Assembly: GCA_013334225.1 (NCBI GenBank)
Contig: JAAXXY010000013.1
Location: 1 to 64,000 of the forward strand
DNA length: 64,000 nt
Direction: 5' to 3'
Source: Chlorobiaceae bacterium
Lineage (GTDB): Bacteria > Bacteroidota > Chlorobiia > Chlorobiales > Chlorobiaceae
The notes beneath the pieces were generated by a model. The model saw nothing but the letters and a program-made list of their open reading frames with translations, was not told where the DNA came from and searched no databases. Each line of letters starts with the position of its first letter. Position 1 is the first letter of the stretch. The position numbers were made by a program, and so were the translations under genes. Positions 36,573 to 46,162 of the stretch are shown here, in pieces.

Positions 36573-37153
36573 TTTAACTCCGCAAACATCACCGCAAACC
36601 CGACAATACTGCCCACAAGTGTCTGCATGAAGTTATGAGCCTTCAGAAACATCCTCGACCATATCAACAGGGGCACAACGGCAAGCAGCCAGAGCGAGTT
36701 GAAACCGAACTGCATAAAAAGCAGTGCAACCGATGAAGCGAATGAAAAAAGATGGATACTGATCTTCCACTGAAGAGTGATCAGCAGGATTAAAACAGTA
36801 TTGACTGCATTGAAGAGAAGTATGCCTGACAACAGTCTCGGGGGATGAAGCTGCTGCATGAATTCATACCCGAGCACATTGACCGCAACGAGTACAAGCA
36901 AAGGAAGAAATCGCTGCTCCCTGAAGGTGATATTGTAATCGGAAACCTTCCCTGTTTTTTTCAGCCCGTAGATCAGAAGCATGGGAACAATGGTGCTTGA
37001 TGCAAAAAGCACAGACAGGTGGGAAATATTTTCAGGTTTATTTCCATATCCGACAAGGACAATCGCCATATATGCCGCAGGTGCAACTACAATCGGACTG
37101 ATAACCCATGAAACCAAGTTTGCAAAGCGGTGTAAATCAAACTTCATGGGCAC
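36554..37153 (-). CDS. PAP2-like membrane protein
   Basis: This 199-residue protein has five or six hydrophobic helices. The end reads SRMFLKAHNFMQTLVGSIVG, resembling the C-terminal part of the PAP2 motif (SR...H...Q...G...G), but the KX6RP and PSGH motifs are not evident, so catalysis is doubtful. The rest is typical of divergent members in Bacteroidota/Chlorobiota. It is the first gene of the four-gene operon and overlaps the ferrochelatase-like gene. It is divergent from the tRNA pair. Confidence 0.65.
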   Translation of the reverse strand: MPMKFDLHRFANLVSWVISPIVVAPAAYMAIVLVGYGNKPENISHLSVLFASSTIVPMLLIYGLKKTGKVSDYNITFREQRFLPLLVLVAVNVLGYEFMQQLHPPRLLSGILLFNAVNTVLILLITLQWKISIHLFSFASSVALLFMQFGFNSLWLLAVVPLLIWSRMFLKAHNFMQTLVGSIVGFAVMFAELKWWTGL

Positions 37154-37256
37154 TCGGGTCTCTCGATAGTGAATTTTTTTAGTTACATACCTGAAAAAGT
37201 ATGTCGAAAGATAGTTTTTATTAAAATAAAAACCACGTATATTCTCTGGCAGTCAT

Positions 37257-37338
37257 GCGAGAGTGGTGAAATTGGTATACACGCTAGTCTTAGGAACTAG
37301 TGCCGTGAGGCGTAAGGGTTCGAGTCCCTTCTCTCGCA
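37257..37338 (+). tRNA. tRNA-Leu (anticodon TAG)
   Basis: Acceptor arms GCGAGAG (37257) and CTCTCGC pair perfectly. The anticodon stem CTAGT/ACTAG encloses CTTAGGA, which gives the anticodon TAG. A long variable arm marks a class II tRNA, and the T arm is GGGTTCGAGTCCC. The discriminator is A at 37338 and CCA is not encoded. Confidence 0.97.
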
Positions 37339-37352
37339 CGCCTCAATAACAA

Positions 37353-37440
37353 GCCAAAGTGGCGGAACTGGTAGACGCGCTGGACTCAAAATCCAGTGAG
37401 TGCATAACTCGTGTGGGTTCGAGTCCCACCTTTGGTACCA
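37353..37440 (+). tRNA. tRNA-Leu (anticodon CAA)
   Basis: Acceptor arms GCCAAAG and CTTTGGT pair with a G-U at the end. The anticodon stem CTGGA/TCCAG holds CTCAAAA, anticodon CAA. It has a long variable arm and a T arm GTGGG/CCCAC, and CCA is encoded at 37438-37440. It follows the first tRNA by 14 bases, probably in one transcript. Confidence 0.97.
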
Positions 37441-37475
37441 TACAGAAACTTGCAATTTATCGGGACACCTTTTCC

Positions 37476-37994
37476 ATGCAAAGAATGTACTCACCGTGGC
37501 GTGAAGTATACATGCAGTCTTTCAAGGAAGAAAAAACCCTCTGCGATTCAGGGAAATCGATTTTTTCCGATATGCCCCCCGAAGAGGACGAGCAGCACTT
37601 TGTTCTTCACAGAGCAAAAAAATGCTTCATCATCATGAACCTCTATCCCTATAATTGCGGACATCTGATGGTGATCCCCTTCATGCAGACCCCTGAATTT
37701 TCAGACCTTGACAGGGAGACGAAACTTGAAGTGATGGAATTGACCGATCTCTGCATCAAAGCTCTGAAACTTACCCTGAAACCACACGGTTTCAATCTCG
37801 GGGCAAATCTCGGACGGATAGCCGGGGGAAGCATCGATAACCATATCCATTTCCATATCGTCCCGCGATGGGACGGCGACACGAATTTCATGCCTGTTCT
37901 TGCCGATGCAAAAGTGCTCAGCAACGATATGATACTGACTTATAAAAATCTGAAAAAGGCAATCGCCGAACTCCTCGAAGCGGAAGGTCAATAA
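37476..37994 (+). CDS. HIT-family hydrolase/transferase
   Basis: This is a 172-residue protein if started at ATG 37476; ATG 37485 (MYSPWREVYM) is also possible. An in-frame upstream reading through the tRNA is an artefact. It carries the HIT motif H-I-H-F-H-I-V-P-R-W and, before it, CGHLMVIPFMQTPEF. The N-terminal MYSPWR signature is typical of the Ap4A-phosphorylase-like branch. Members cleave or transfer nucleotides such as diadenosine tetraphosphate. It follows the tRNA genes by 35 bases, and no own promoter is obvious. Confidence 0.88.
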   Translation: MQRMYSPWREVYMQSFKEEKTLCDSGKSIFSDMPPEEDEQHFVLHRAKKCFIIMNLYPYNCGHLMVIPFMQTPEFSDLDRETKLEVMELTDLCIKALKLTLKPHGFNLGANLGRIAGGSIDNHIHFHIVPRWDGDTNFMPVLADAKVLSNDMILTYKNLKKAIAELLEAEGQ

Positions 37995-38006
37995 CCTCCA
38001 CCGCCC

Positions 38007-38945
38007 ATGGAAACATCCCCCTGCCCCATCAGCCATGCAATGGAGTTCTCTCCTTTTATTCATGTATCTGACCGGTTCGATACAACCGGTGAAAAAAAAT
38101 GGACTATCGTCCGTTCATGCAAATCGGGACTGCTGATGCTCAATCCGCGCCCCGGGCAGGCGGAAATACCATTTTACTACCGCACCGGACGATACGATCC
38201 TCATCTCACAGTTGAAGATACTGCCTCCAGTGGCGAACAGATTTATCTCGCACTGCACCGGCTGCTGCTTGGATATCGTGCCGGGATCATCCTGCAGGAA
38301 ACGCAGAAACCGGCCAATAAGCTTTCGGTTCTCGAAATCGGATGCTCGACCGGTGACCTGCTCGACTATCTGCACCGGAAAAAAGGTATCTCTCTTCAAC
38401 AGCTTGCGGGAATCGAACCTGATTCCGCAGCGGCGGAACATGCAAGGTCCGCATTCAATCTCGAACTGCACGGTTCAATTCCTGCAGAAATGTGGCAAGC
38501 AAGAACATTCGACCGCATCGTCCTGTGGCATGCACTCGAACATATCCATACCATAAACGAAACTCTTGCCCAGATATCAGGAATGCTCTCCCCTGAAGGC
38601 AGGATTGTGATTGCTGTACCCAACGCAGACAGTTTCGACGCTCTGCATTACCGGGAAAACTGGATTGCCTGGGATGCACCTCGCCATCTTTTTCATTTTT
38701 CTCCCGGTACTCTCGAAAAGCTTCTCGAAAGGCATAAACTCAGGATCCTCGCATCCAGAACATACTTTCCGGACACTCTGTATAATTTTTTCTTCAGTGA
38801 AAAACTTGCATGCAGCAATCTGAAGAAACCGTTTCACCTCTTCCGCAAAGCAGGTGCACTCTTAAAAGCCGGTTTTTATGGAAGCAGAAGCATGGTCCAT
38901 CCCGACCGCTCATCGAGCCTGGTTTATTTTGCCGTCAAAACCTGA
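38007..38945 (+). CDS. SAM-dependent methyltransferase (class I)
   Basis: This 312-residue protein has a Rossmann-type methyltransferase core. Motif I is VLEIGCSTGDLLDYL (residues about 110-124). A following acidic segment AGIEPDSAAAEHA binds the adenosine, then FDRIVLWHALEHIHT and GRIVIAVPN mark motifs II and III. The last third (NWIAWDAPRHLFHFSP) is typical of UbiE/CmoA-like proteins that act on small molecules. It starts 12 bp after the HIT gene, probably co-transcribed, and overlaps the convergent TolC gene by 22 bp at its end. The substrate is unknown. Confidence 0.85.
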   Translation: METSPCPISHAMEFSPFIHVSDRFDTTGEKKWTIVRSCKSGLLMLNPRPGQAEIPFYYRTGRYDPHLTVEDTASSGEQIYLALHRLLLGYRAGIILQETQKPANKLSVLEIGCSTGDLLDYLHRKKGISLQQLAGIEPDSAAAEHARSAFNLELHGSIPAEMWQARTFDRIVLWHALEHIHTINETLAQISGMLSPEGRIVIAVPNADSFDALHYRENWIAWDAPRHLFHFSPGTLEKLLERHKLRILASRTYFPDTLYNFFFSEKLACSNLKKPFHLFRKAGALLKAGFYGSRSMVHPDRSSSLVYFAVKT

Positions 38946-40297
38946 GACGATGTTCTTCCCAATGCCTTGTCCAGCTGAACGCTTGCAACAAGATAATCGT
39001 AAATTGCCTGAAGGTAGTTTGTTTTTGACTTGTTAAGCTGCAATTCTGCATCGGTCAGCTCCAGTCGCGAACCGATACCTTCGCGAAAACGCAAAAGGGA
39101 AATTTTATAACTTCTCTCGGCAACACCGATGGTTTTTGACTGAACCTCGATGCGTTTCTGCGACTCCCTGAAATTCGACAGTCTTATTTCAATTTCGGCT
39201 CGGATATTTGCCTTGAGGTCCTCGTACCTTGTCTTTGTCTGAAGCTGAACGATCTTGGCCTCCTGAACTTTTGCGCTTATACGGAAGCCTGTGAAGATAG
39301 GAAGCGACACTTTCAGACCTATCGAGGAAGATACTGGCCAAAGGGCATCAGCAAGCCTTGTATCATCATTGAAACCAGTCTGTTTTTCCCATTTCCCGAA
39401 AGCAGAAAGTACCGGAAAATGCTCGGCATTTACAGCAGAAACCTGCTCTCCCTCCGCCTTGACCTGAAGCTCGAGTTGATGAAGATCCGGCCTCGATGCA
39501 AGAGCTTCGCTATATGCTGCTGCGATCTCTGAAGGATAAGATGAAGGGAGCACTTCGAGCTTTCCGGTAAGGATAATGCTGCTGTCAGGAGGTATGCCCA
39601 TGGAGTTTTTCAGCTTCGTCATGGTTATACCCACGCGGTTCTGGGCCTGAATGAGATCGGGCCTGAGGTTTTCGACCGAGAGAAAAGCTTTGAGGGTATC
39701 GATGTCGGCGGCTATTCCCTGACGGAACATCGCCTTTGTGTCTTTACGTGACTCTTCCCAGCGTGCAATGCTCTGTTCAATGAGCCTTAGCTGATCTTTC
39801 GAGATCAGTGCGTCGAAATAGGCCATTTTTATATCGGTAATGACTCCGGTTTCGGCATTCCTGTATGCCTCGTCACTCATTCTGCGAACGATGTTTGCCG
39901 CCCTTATACCCGCAATCGCGGCGAGGTTGAAAACAGACTGGTTGACATTGACATTTGCTACACCAGCGTTGTCGGTGCTTATGTTAAACTGGCCACTCGG
40001 GAAAAGAGGACTGGGTGGAATAATGAGTACCATTGGCTGGATAGTGCGGGTATAGGTAAAATCCGCCGAAATCTGCGGAAGAACCTGCGACCAGGTTTCA
40101 CGGATTTTCTGGCCCGCCATCTGCCGGTCGAGTCGGGCGATTTCCAGTGCGCGGCTTTTCTCGAGCCCTATTCGAACGGCATCCTCAAGAGAAACGCGCA
40201 TGCCGGCAGGCGTCTCTGCCGCTTGAAGCTGTGAGAATACCGGATATCCGAAAAGCAGGAAAAAGAAAAAAAGTACTGTTCTTATCCTATTGTTCAT
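38924..40297 (-). CDS. TolC-family outer membrane efflux protein
   Basis: This is a 457-residue protein if started at ATG 40297. A longer in-frame start would add 54 residues before the signal peptide and is unlikely. The signal peptide covers residues 1-26. The rest has two TolC-type repeats with the pattern A-x-x-x-x-R-x-D-L-x-x-L and long helices (EEIRLSNFRESQKRIEVQ-like region near the end). It forms the outer-membrane channel of a tripartite efflux or type I export system. No periplasmic adaptor or inner-membrane pump is adjacent in this window, so its partners are elsewhere. Confidence 0.9.
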   Translation of the reverse strand: MNNRIRTVLFFFFLLFGYPVFSQLQAAETPAGMRVSLEDAVRIGLEKSRALEIARLDRQMAGQKIRETWSQVLPQISADFTYTRTIQPMVLIIPPSPLFPSGQFNISTDNAGVANVNVNQSVFNLAAIAGIRAANIVRRMSDEAYRNAETGVITDIKMAYFDALISKDQLRLIEQSIARWEESRKDTKAMFRQGIAADIDTLKAFLSVENLRPDLIQAQNRVGITMTKLKNSMGIPPDSSIILTGKLEVLPSSYPSEIAAAYSEALASRPDLHQLELQVKAEGEQVSAVNAEHFPVLSAFGKWEKQTGFNDDTRLADALWPVSSSIGLKVSLPIFTGFRISAKVQEAKIVQLQTKTRYEDLKANIRAEIEIRLSNFRESQKRIEVQSKTIGVAERSYKISLLRFREGIGSRLELTDAELQLNKSKTNYLQAIYDYLVASVQLDKALGRTSSQVLTAK

Positions 40298-40388
40298 AAC
40301 TGGATCTTTCTTGATGAAAAAAGCCTGCCTTGAAATCCCTTTGAAAGCATTGGCCTGAATATACAAAGAGTGAGCGGTTTCACTGCAA

Positions 40389-41732
40389 TCACATACGGTA
40401 TCGATCGTTCCATAAACTCCCGAGACGTTCCCTGAGGAACTTTTCTCTACCCTCATCACCGGGACGGTAATACGCTTTTATATCCATTCCCTCAGGAAAA
40501 TACCGCTCCCGGACAAAATGTCCCGGAAAGCTGTGGGGATATTTGTACCCGGCGCCATATCCCTCGTTTTTCATAAGTTTTGTCGGAGCGTTTCGCAAAT
40601 GCAGCGGAACAGGAAGATGCTGGAGATTACCTGCATCACCCATCGCTTCATTGAGCCCCTGGTAGCTTGCGTTCGATTTCGGGGCTGATGCAAGGTAAGT
40701 AACCCCCTGGGCAAGGTTGATCCTTGCTTCCGGAAGCCCGATCAGCTCAACAGCATGAAATACGGAAATCGCAAGGGTCAATGCATAAGGATCGGCATTT
40801 CCGATATCCTCGCTTGCAAATATCACCATCCTGCGGGCGATGAATTTCGGATCCTCCCCCCCCTGGATCATCCGGGCAAGCCAGAAAAGTGCCGCATCGG
40901 GATCTGAGCCACGCATTGATTTTATGAATGCCGAAATAATGTCATAGTGGTACTCTCCTCCCTTGTCATAGATCGGTGCCCGGTGCTGCAGAGCCTGTTC
41001 GAGAAGTTCCCGGGTCAGTACAAGTTCCGTTGCATCCTTCGGCAGAAGTGATACGGCTGCTTCAACAGCATTGAGCGCTTTGCGGGCATCGCCTCCGGAA
41101 AACTGCAGGAGGAAATCAAGATCGCGTATCTTGACAGAATGGTCCTTCAGTAAGCGGTCTTCCTTCAGCGCACGGTGAATGACTGCTTCGATTTCCGCGT
41201 TACCGAGCGGTTTGAGAATATAAACCTGCATCCGGCTGAGAAGTGCCGCATTCACTTCGAAGGAAGGATTTTCTGTTGTCGCTCCGATCAGCACGATCAA
41301 ACCCTGTTCGATGGCATGCAGAAGCGTGTCCTGCTGAGCTTTGTTGAAACGGTGGATTTCGTCAATGAACAGGATCGTATAGAATCCGGCGCGTCTCGAT
41401 TTTTCAGCATTTTCAAGTGCCCGCCGGACATCCTTCACTCCTGAATCGATAGCTGAAAGCTGCTCGAAACGGTAATTCATGGAATTGGCGAAAATTTCAG
41501 CCAGGGTTGTTTTACCGGATCCGGGAGGCCCCCAGAAAATCATCGACGGAATCTGGCCCGATGCAAGATATCGACGAAGCGGCCCATCGGAACCGACCAG
41601 ATGCTCCTGCCCCGCCAACTCGTCAAGTGTGCGAGGACGGACTCGCTCGGCGAGAGGCTGAAAAAGCTCTCCGCCTCCGGTTGACGGGAAAAACCCGAAA
41701 AGATCGGGCTGCATGTCTGCTTTCAGGGCCAT
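40389..41732 (-). CDS. rarA: Replication-associated recombination protein A (AAA+ ATPase)
   Basis: This 447-residue protein of the RarA/MgsA/WRNIP1 family has Walker [10 protein letters not shown] and Walker [11 protein letters not shown]. Sensor 1 lies in [20 protein letters not shown], and the C-terminal clamp-loader-like tetramer domain follows. The N terminus [23 protein letters not shown] is diagnostic. It acts at stalled replication forks. It starts right after ribE, with the stop and start adjacent. Confidence 0.96.
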   Translation of the reverse strand: MALKADMQPDLFGFFPSTGGGELFQPLAERVRPRTLDELAGQEHLVGSDGPLRRYLASGQIPSMIFWGPPGSGKTTLAEIFANSMNYRFEQLSAIDSGVKDVRRALENAEKSRRAGFYTILFIDEIHRFNKAQQDTLLHAIEQGLIVLIGATTENPSFEVNAALLSRMQVYILKPLGNAEIEAVIHRALKEDRLLKDHSVKIRDLDFLLQFSGGDARKALNAVEAAVSLLPKDATELVLTRELLEQALQHRAPIYDKGGEYHYDIISAFIKSMRGSDPDAALFWLARMIQGGEDPKFIARRMVIFASEDIGNADPYALTLAISVFHAVELIGLPEARINLAQGVTYLASAPKSNASYQGLNEAMGDAGNLQHLPVPLHLRNAPTKLMKNEGYGAGYKYPHSFPGHFVRERYFPEGMDIKAYYRPGDEGREKFLRERLGSLWNDRYRM

Positions 41733-42389
41733 TTAAAATCCATGTTCACGAAGCCAGGACTCGTTTATGGTTGAAACCGGAAGTTCAGGTGACTGCCGTG
41801 AAGCAAGCTGCCGGGCAACATATTTACCGAGAATGTCGAATTCAAGATTGACCCGGCTGCCCGCTCTGAGCAGGTGGAGAGTGGTATGCGCAACAGTATA
41901 GGGAATAACCGCAACGGCGAAACGCTGTGTATCAAGTTTTGCAACCGTGAGGCTCACACCGTCGATGGTGATTGAGCCGGCCGGAACGATATAGGGATTG
42001 AAGGTTTCAGGAAACGATATCCAGATCTCGCGGCTGGTGCCAAGTTCCTTTATTTCATGGACAGATCCGGCACAATCGACATGACCGAGCACAAAATGAC
42101 CGCCAAGCCGGTCCATAGGCCTCACTGCCCGTTCGAGATTCACCCTGGAACCATTACGCATTGAACCGAAGGTTGTCTTTGACAGGGTCTCTTCCACGCT
42201 ATCCACTTCAAACCAGTTTTCACCGAGGGCTATGACAGTCTGGCAGACACCGTTGATGCTCACGCTTTCGTCGACAGAAAGTCCGCCGAACTCTCCGATG
42301 TTTGTATACAGCACCCTGAGCCTCAGCCCTCCGTTCCGCGGGGTAACCCCTTTTACCATACCGACATCCTTGACAATTCCGGTAAACAT
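41733..42389 (-). CDS. ribE: Riboflavin synthase alpha chain
   Basis: This 218-residue protein has two lumazine-binding repeats of about 90 residues. The first starts MFTGIVKDVGMVKGV and the second carries GHFVLGHVDCAGSVHEI. It joins two molecules of 6,7-dimethyl-8-ribityllumazine to give riboflavin. Its stop lies one base before the rarA start. No RFN riboswitch is seen upstream (only about 70 bases separate it from the amylase gene). The other riboflavin enzyme here, ribD, lies 6 kb away. Confidence 0.95.
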   Translation of the reverse strand: MFTGIVKDVGMVKGVTPRNGGLRLRVLYTNIGEFGGLSVDESVSINGVCQTVIALGENWFEVDSVEETLSKTTFGSMRNGSRVNLERAVRPMDRLGGHFVLGHVDCAGSVHEIKELGTSREIWISFPETFNPYIVPAGSITIDGVSLTVAKLDTQRFAVAVIPYTVAHTTLHLLRAGSRVNLEFDILGKYVARQLASRQSPELPVSTINESWLREHGF

Positions 42390-42461
42390 TGTTCAGCTTT
42401 TCATTTTTGGATAACTTGCAACTGCAGTAAAAATTATTCGGACAATAATAATATATAACGC

Positions 42462-44432
42462 TTATCTGTACACAACAAACCCCGCAGGAGGTACCGATAT
42501 GCGGACAGCTGAACCCATTGCAGCCGATACCTGCGATTTATCTCCCGCCTGCAGCGGATCTGTTGAATAGAGACATTCCATAAGGCTGCCTGAAGGATGA
42601 AGACCGCTGTCTACAACGACCCATATGCTGATCCCGCGTTCGGTATCGGTATTGATCGCACAAAGGTATTCGGACCTGTCGAAAATCCTTGACCAGGCTA
42701 CAATCCAGTGCAGTTCACCGTTGACCGGCTGCGGATAGTAAAAATCCCTGTCCTGACCGCTTTCAGAAACCTGCCTGAGGTACTGTCTGCCTCTTCTCAG
42801 CGCTATGTGCTCTTTCCTTAGAAGACTGACCTCCTGAATGAACCGGTAAACCTCATGCTGTTCATTGAAAAAATGTTTTCCTGTGCTCTGGTACGAACCG
42901 AATGGTCCGCCGAACATACACTCACGCAGAAAAACGTCACTCCATGAATCGTCATCGCCGCTCCGCTTGTCCGCACCGTCGAATGCCTGTTCCGTTCCAT
43001 AGTAAATACAGGGAATGCCTGCAGAGGTCAGGTTCAGACCGAGCGCCGGACGAAGCAGCCGGGTGCTGCGGGAATCATCGCCGCAGAAACGGAACTTGTG
43101 CCGGACCCCGACCTGATCATGGTCGTCGAGCATCGTTACGATCTGTTTCGAATACCACTGATGGCTTCTCCGGTTATCGAGGATACTGTTCCTGAACAGA
43201 TCGAAATACCCTTCCTGATCGGCCGTATCCGGATTTCCGGGGCTCCTCCAGCCCTTCACGAGAAACTCGAGCTTGTCAGGAATATCGTCGATACCGAGGG
43301 CGGCATCGAGACCTGTCGCGTTCAGGATGGTTTCCGCATAAGCGCGCCCTCCCGTGATCTCGCCGATAATCGTGAAATTTTCTTTTCCGATTGATTCCGC
43401 GAATTCATGGATGGCGGTATCGAAAAACCTCACGGCTCCCGGTTCCATATGCTTTACGGTATCGAGACGGTATCCGTCAATATCGGCATAGGCAATCCAG
43501 AACCGGTAGACATCGGTCAGATGCCGCAAGGCATCCGACGGCACGAACTCCCTGATACGCCTTTCGATATCCTGGAATGCTTCGGGGTCCCTCATCGCAT
43601 TTCCGAGATTGATATCCTTGAGGGAACAGAAATCCCCGTCAAGAAACTCCGGAAAAGTATCCCATGCCCTGATTTCTCCATGCCTGCTCCAGGTTTCCGG
43701 GGACTGCAGCTCCTCCGGCCAGATACCGCCTTCCGGCCAGGCTCCGCTTTCGAAACATGACGGAGCAGCCCTGAATTCAAGGCTTCCCTGCTCTCCGCTT
43801 GAAAGCCGGTAACCGGATACAGGCCACTGCCGCCCCTCATCGTAGAAATAACGCTGGTTGCCTTCATAAGCGAAAACATCTCCGGCATGATTGATAATGA
43901 TATCGAGTATAACCCTGATGCCCGCTTCATGTGCAGCCTGTACAAAATCCCTCAGTTCCTCTCTTGTGCCGAAATGAGGGTCGACATCAAGAAAATTCTG
44001 TATCCCGTAACCATGGTAATCGCTGCTTCCGGTAACCTGCCTGAACACCGGGCTGACCCAGATGGCGGTAATACCGAGCCTCGACAGATAGCCGAGCTTC
44101 TGCTTCATGCCGGCAATGGTACCGCCGCACCATGTTCTGCCTGCTTCGAACCAGGCTTCCCTTTCAGCGGACCTGCTGTCGGTCAACAAATCGAAAAGAG
44201 GAGTGGTTCGAGCATCTTCAAGAGCTTCAACCGGGGCCCCTTTGCTATCAGAGAACCCCCCGTATTCCTTTCCGTCTGAAAAACGGTCGAGAAAAAGAAA
44301 ATAAAGCACTTCATCTGCCCATGACCCCGGAGAAGGATAAAATTTCCTGTTTTCAACCAACGAATGAAAATCGATATCACAAAGCCGTTTTTCTACGTCA
44401 TCTTTCCGGTATGCAGGTATTTCGAGGGTCAT
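42462..44432 (-). CDS. GH13 alpha-amylase-family protein
   Basis: This 656-residue protein has the four GH13 regions. LDIIINHAGD (region I) is followed by DGYRLDTVKHM with the catalytic Asp (region II), then IIGEITGG with the catalytic Glu (region III). MLDDHDQVG (region IV) has D in place of the usual N of the DNHD motif. The barrel starts with LYFLFLDRFSDG. No signal peptide is present, so it acts in the cytoplasm, probably on glycogen-like glucans. The last 100 residues form the C-terminal beta domain. It stands alone. The exact specificity is not clear from sequence. Confidence 0.9.
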   Translation of the reverse strand: MTLEIPAYRKDDVEKRLCDIDFHSLVENRKFYPSPGSWADEVLYFLFLDRFSDGKEYGGFSDSKGAPVEALEDARTTPLFDLLTDSRSAEREAWFEAGRTWCGGTIAGMKQKLGYLSRLGITAIWVSPVFRQVTGSSDYHGYGIQNFLDVDPHFGTREELRDFVQAAHEAGIRVILDIIINHAGDVFAYEGNQRYFYDEGRQWPVSGYRLSSGEQGSLEFRAAPSCFESGAWPEGGIWPEELQSPETWSRHGEIRAWDTFPEFLDGDFCSLKDINLGNAMRDPEAFQDIERRIREFVPSDALRHLTDVYRFWIAYADIDGYRLDTVKHMEPGAVRFFDTAIHEFAESIGKENFTIIGEITGGRAYAETILNATGLDAALGIDDIPDKLEFLVKGWRSPGNPDTADQEGYFDLFRNSILDNRRSHQWYSKQIVTMLDDHDQVGVRHKFRFCGDDSRSTRLLRPALGLNLTSAGIPCIYYGTEQAFDGADKRSGDDDSWSDVFLRECMFGGPFGSYQSTGKHFFNEQHEVYRFIQEVSLLRKEHIALRRGRQYLRQVSESGQDRDFYYPQPVNGELHWIVAWSRIFDRSEYLCAINTDTERGISIWVVVDSGLHPSGSLMECLYSTDPLQAGDKSQVSAAMGSAVRISVPPAGFVVYR

Positions 44433-44508
44433 GACAATGAGGGTTTTAATGTTGTAAGTTACATCAAGGAATAATCATACAGCTGTATAAGGTACGTAGA
44501 AAAATAGA

Positions 44509-44530
44509 AAGCCGGCTAAAAAACCGGCTT
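44509..44530 (-). terminator. Terminator of tpx
   Basis: Arms AAGCCGG and CCGGCTT flank a T-rich loop on the minus strand and are followed by TTCTATTTTTC. The hairpin lies about 35 bases after the tpx stop. Confidence 0.75.
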
Positions 44531-44564
44531 GAATGCAGTTTAAATCGGCATAATTCTTTTCTGA

Positions 44565-45065
44565 TCATCCAAGAACCTTGAGTATGTTTGCATAATCCGG
44601 TTCCTGTACGATTTCGGGAACCTGTTCGGAATAGATGACGATTCCGTCGGAATTGACGACGACGACAGCTCTCGAAAGAAGTCCCTTCAAAGGTCCCGAG
44701 GTTATGGTCACACCGTAATCTCGGCCGAATTCAGGAGAGCGGAACACTGAGAGCGGCACGACATTCTGCAGTCCTTCCGTTTCGCAGAAACGTTTGTGCG
44801 CAAAAGGAAGATCAGCCGAAATACAGAGCACGACCGTATTTTCGAGCGACGAAGCATCCTGGTTGAACTTCCTGACGGAAGATGCGCAAACAGCGGTATC
44901 AAGGCTCGGAAAAATATTCAGCACCATTCTTTTTCCGTGAAAGTCCGCGGGACCAGCTTCTGAAAGATCAGTCCTTATCAGACAGAAAAAAGGCGCTTCG
45001 GAACCTTTTGCAGGCAGTGTTCCGACAGTTTCAACAGGATTGCCCTTGAGAGTGATCTGTGCCAT
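44565..45065 (-). CDS. tpx: Thiol peroxidase
   Basis: This 166-residue atypical 2-Cys peroxiredoxin has the peroxidatic C60 in DTAVCASSVRKFN and the resolving C94 in KRFCETEG. The layout (about 34 residues apart) matches Tpx. It reduces peroxides with electrons from thioredoxin. It is a single gene with a terminator downstream. Confidence 0.96.
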   Translation of the reverse strand: MAQITLKGNPVETVGTLPAKGSEAPFFCLIRTDLSEAGPADFHGKRMVLNIFPSLDTAVCASSVRKFNQDASSLENTVVLCISADLPFAHKRFCETEGLQNVVPLSVFRSPEFGRDYGVTITSGPLKGLLSRAVVVVNSDGIVIYSEQVPEIVQEPDYANILKVLG

Positions 45066-45157
45066 AAAAAAGTCGTTGATGGTTGTATATGCTTATTTAT
45101 TTTTTGTATCACTGAAAAAAAGAGCCTGGTTCACGGCTTGAAATCCATAATGCAGAT

Positions 45158-45913
45158 TCACTTCTCGATGACCAGCGTAACAGGATCTCCAAGTCGTATC
45201 CAGTTAAATATACGCTGGGCGTCGACTTCAAGCAGTCTCACACACCCGTGTGAAGCCGGGTAGCCGGGCATGGACTGCTGATGAATGAAATAACCTTTGT
45301 TGAAATTGATTGAAAAAGGCATCGGTGCATCATCATATTTCAAGGAACGCTTGAAACGCTGCTTATAATTGACAAAGAACTTGCCGGAAGGGGTGTTTTT
45401 CCCCTTTTTCCCCGATGAAACAGGGCCCCAGAACAACAGCTGCCCTTTCTCATAGGCCCCGAAATACTGACGGCTGAGAAAAATCCTTACTTCCCGCTCT
45501 CCGCGACTGTCGGAAATCAACCTGGGAACAGGAATGTACATCTGTGATTTTTCCTTATCAACCGGAACGAGAATATTCCTGCCAGTGACCAGATGCCTCT
45601 GGTCTATACGGTTCACTTTCATAAGGATGACCTCACAGCTCGAGTCAGCCTTGCATATACCGGTCAAAGACTCTCCTTTTTTAAGCGGCCTTCGTACAAA
45701 ACCTTCAGGGATTTCGGCACCACTCTCCACTGGTTTTACTGCTCCAGGCGCAACAGACGGCAGAGTGGACTGAACGGGGTTGATGCCTGACGTTCCGTTT
45801 GAAATATTACCATTTTCAGCCGAAAAAGCCCTTCCGGAAAAAGCAAGCAGTAAAAGAGGGATAACTGGAGACAGCCTTTTTGTAAGTGATTGCAATGTAT
45901 TTATGGTATTCAT
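45158..45913 (-). CDS. L,D-transpeptidase (YkuD family)
   Basis: This 251-residue protein has an N-terminal signal peptide (about 1-31). A LysM-like stretch holds RRPLKKGESLTGICK and the ERFK region that follows. The YkuD domain (about 140-251) has the catalytic motif Y-F-I-H-Q and, after a short gap, S-H-G-C-V-R-L with the active cysteine. It crosslinks peptidoglycan or attaches proteins to it. It stands alone. A 120-base gap separates it from tpx. Confidence 0.9.
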   Translation of the reverse strand: MNTINTLQSLTKRLSPVIPLLLLAFSGRAFSAENGNISNGTSGINPVQSTLPSVAPGAVKPVESGAEIPEGFVRRPLKKGESLTGICKADSSCEVILMKVNRIDQRHLVTGRNILVPVDKEKSQMYIPVPRLISDSRGEREVRIFLSRQYFGAYEKGQLLFWGPVSSGKKGKNTPSGKFFVNYKQRFKRSLKYDDAPMPFSINFNKGYFIHQQSMPGYPASHGCVRLLEVDAQRIFNWIRLGDPVTLVIEK

Positions 45914-46162
45914 GATATCTGGCAGATGCGATAGTGAACAAAGTTATCTAAACACTTGGTTCCGGGAGTTCTCCTGGAAGCCTGTAAGCAGCATCTGCAT
46001 ATAACCACGAAATACAAACCATAATCATCTTAAGGCAACATCGATAAGATGTATACCGGCATACCTGACTTTAACAATCACATTCACATCACAAGGCAAC
46101 AGGAGGCGATTCCTTCGGGGATAAGAGCGCAAAAACAGCTTAAAAAGTTCCGGTTCAGAAAG

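Noticed and set aside
37359-37475. Open frame running through the second tRNA-Leu into the HIT gene
   Set aside because: The peptide is the translation of a tRNA gene, a known annotation artefact; the HIT homology starts at 37476.
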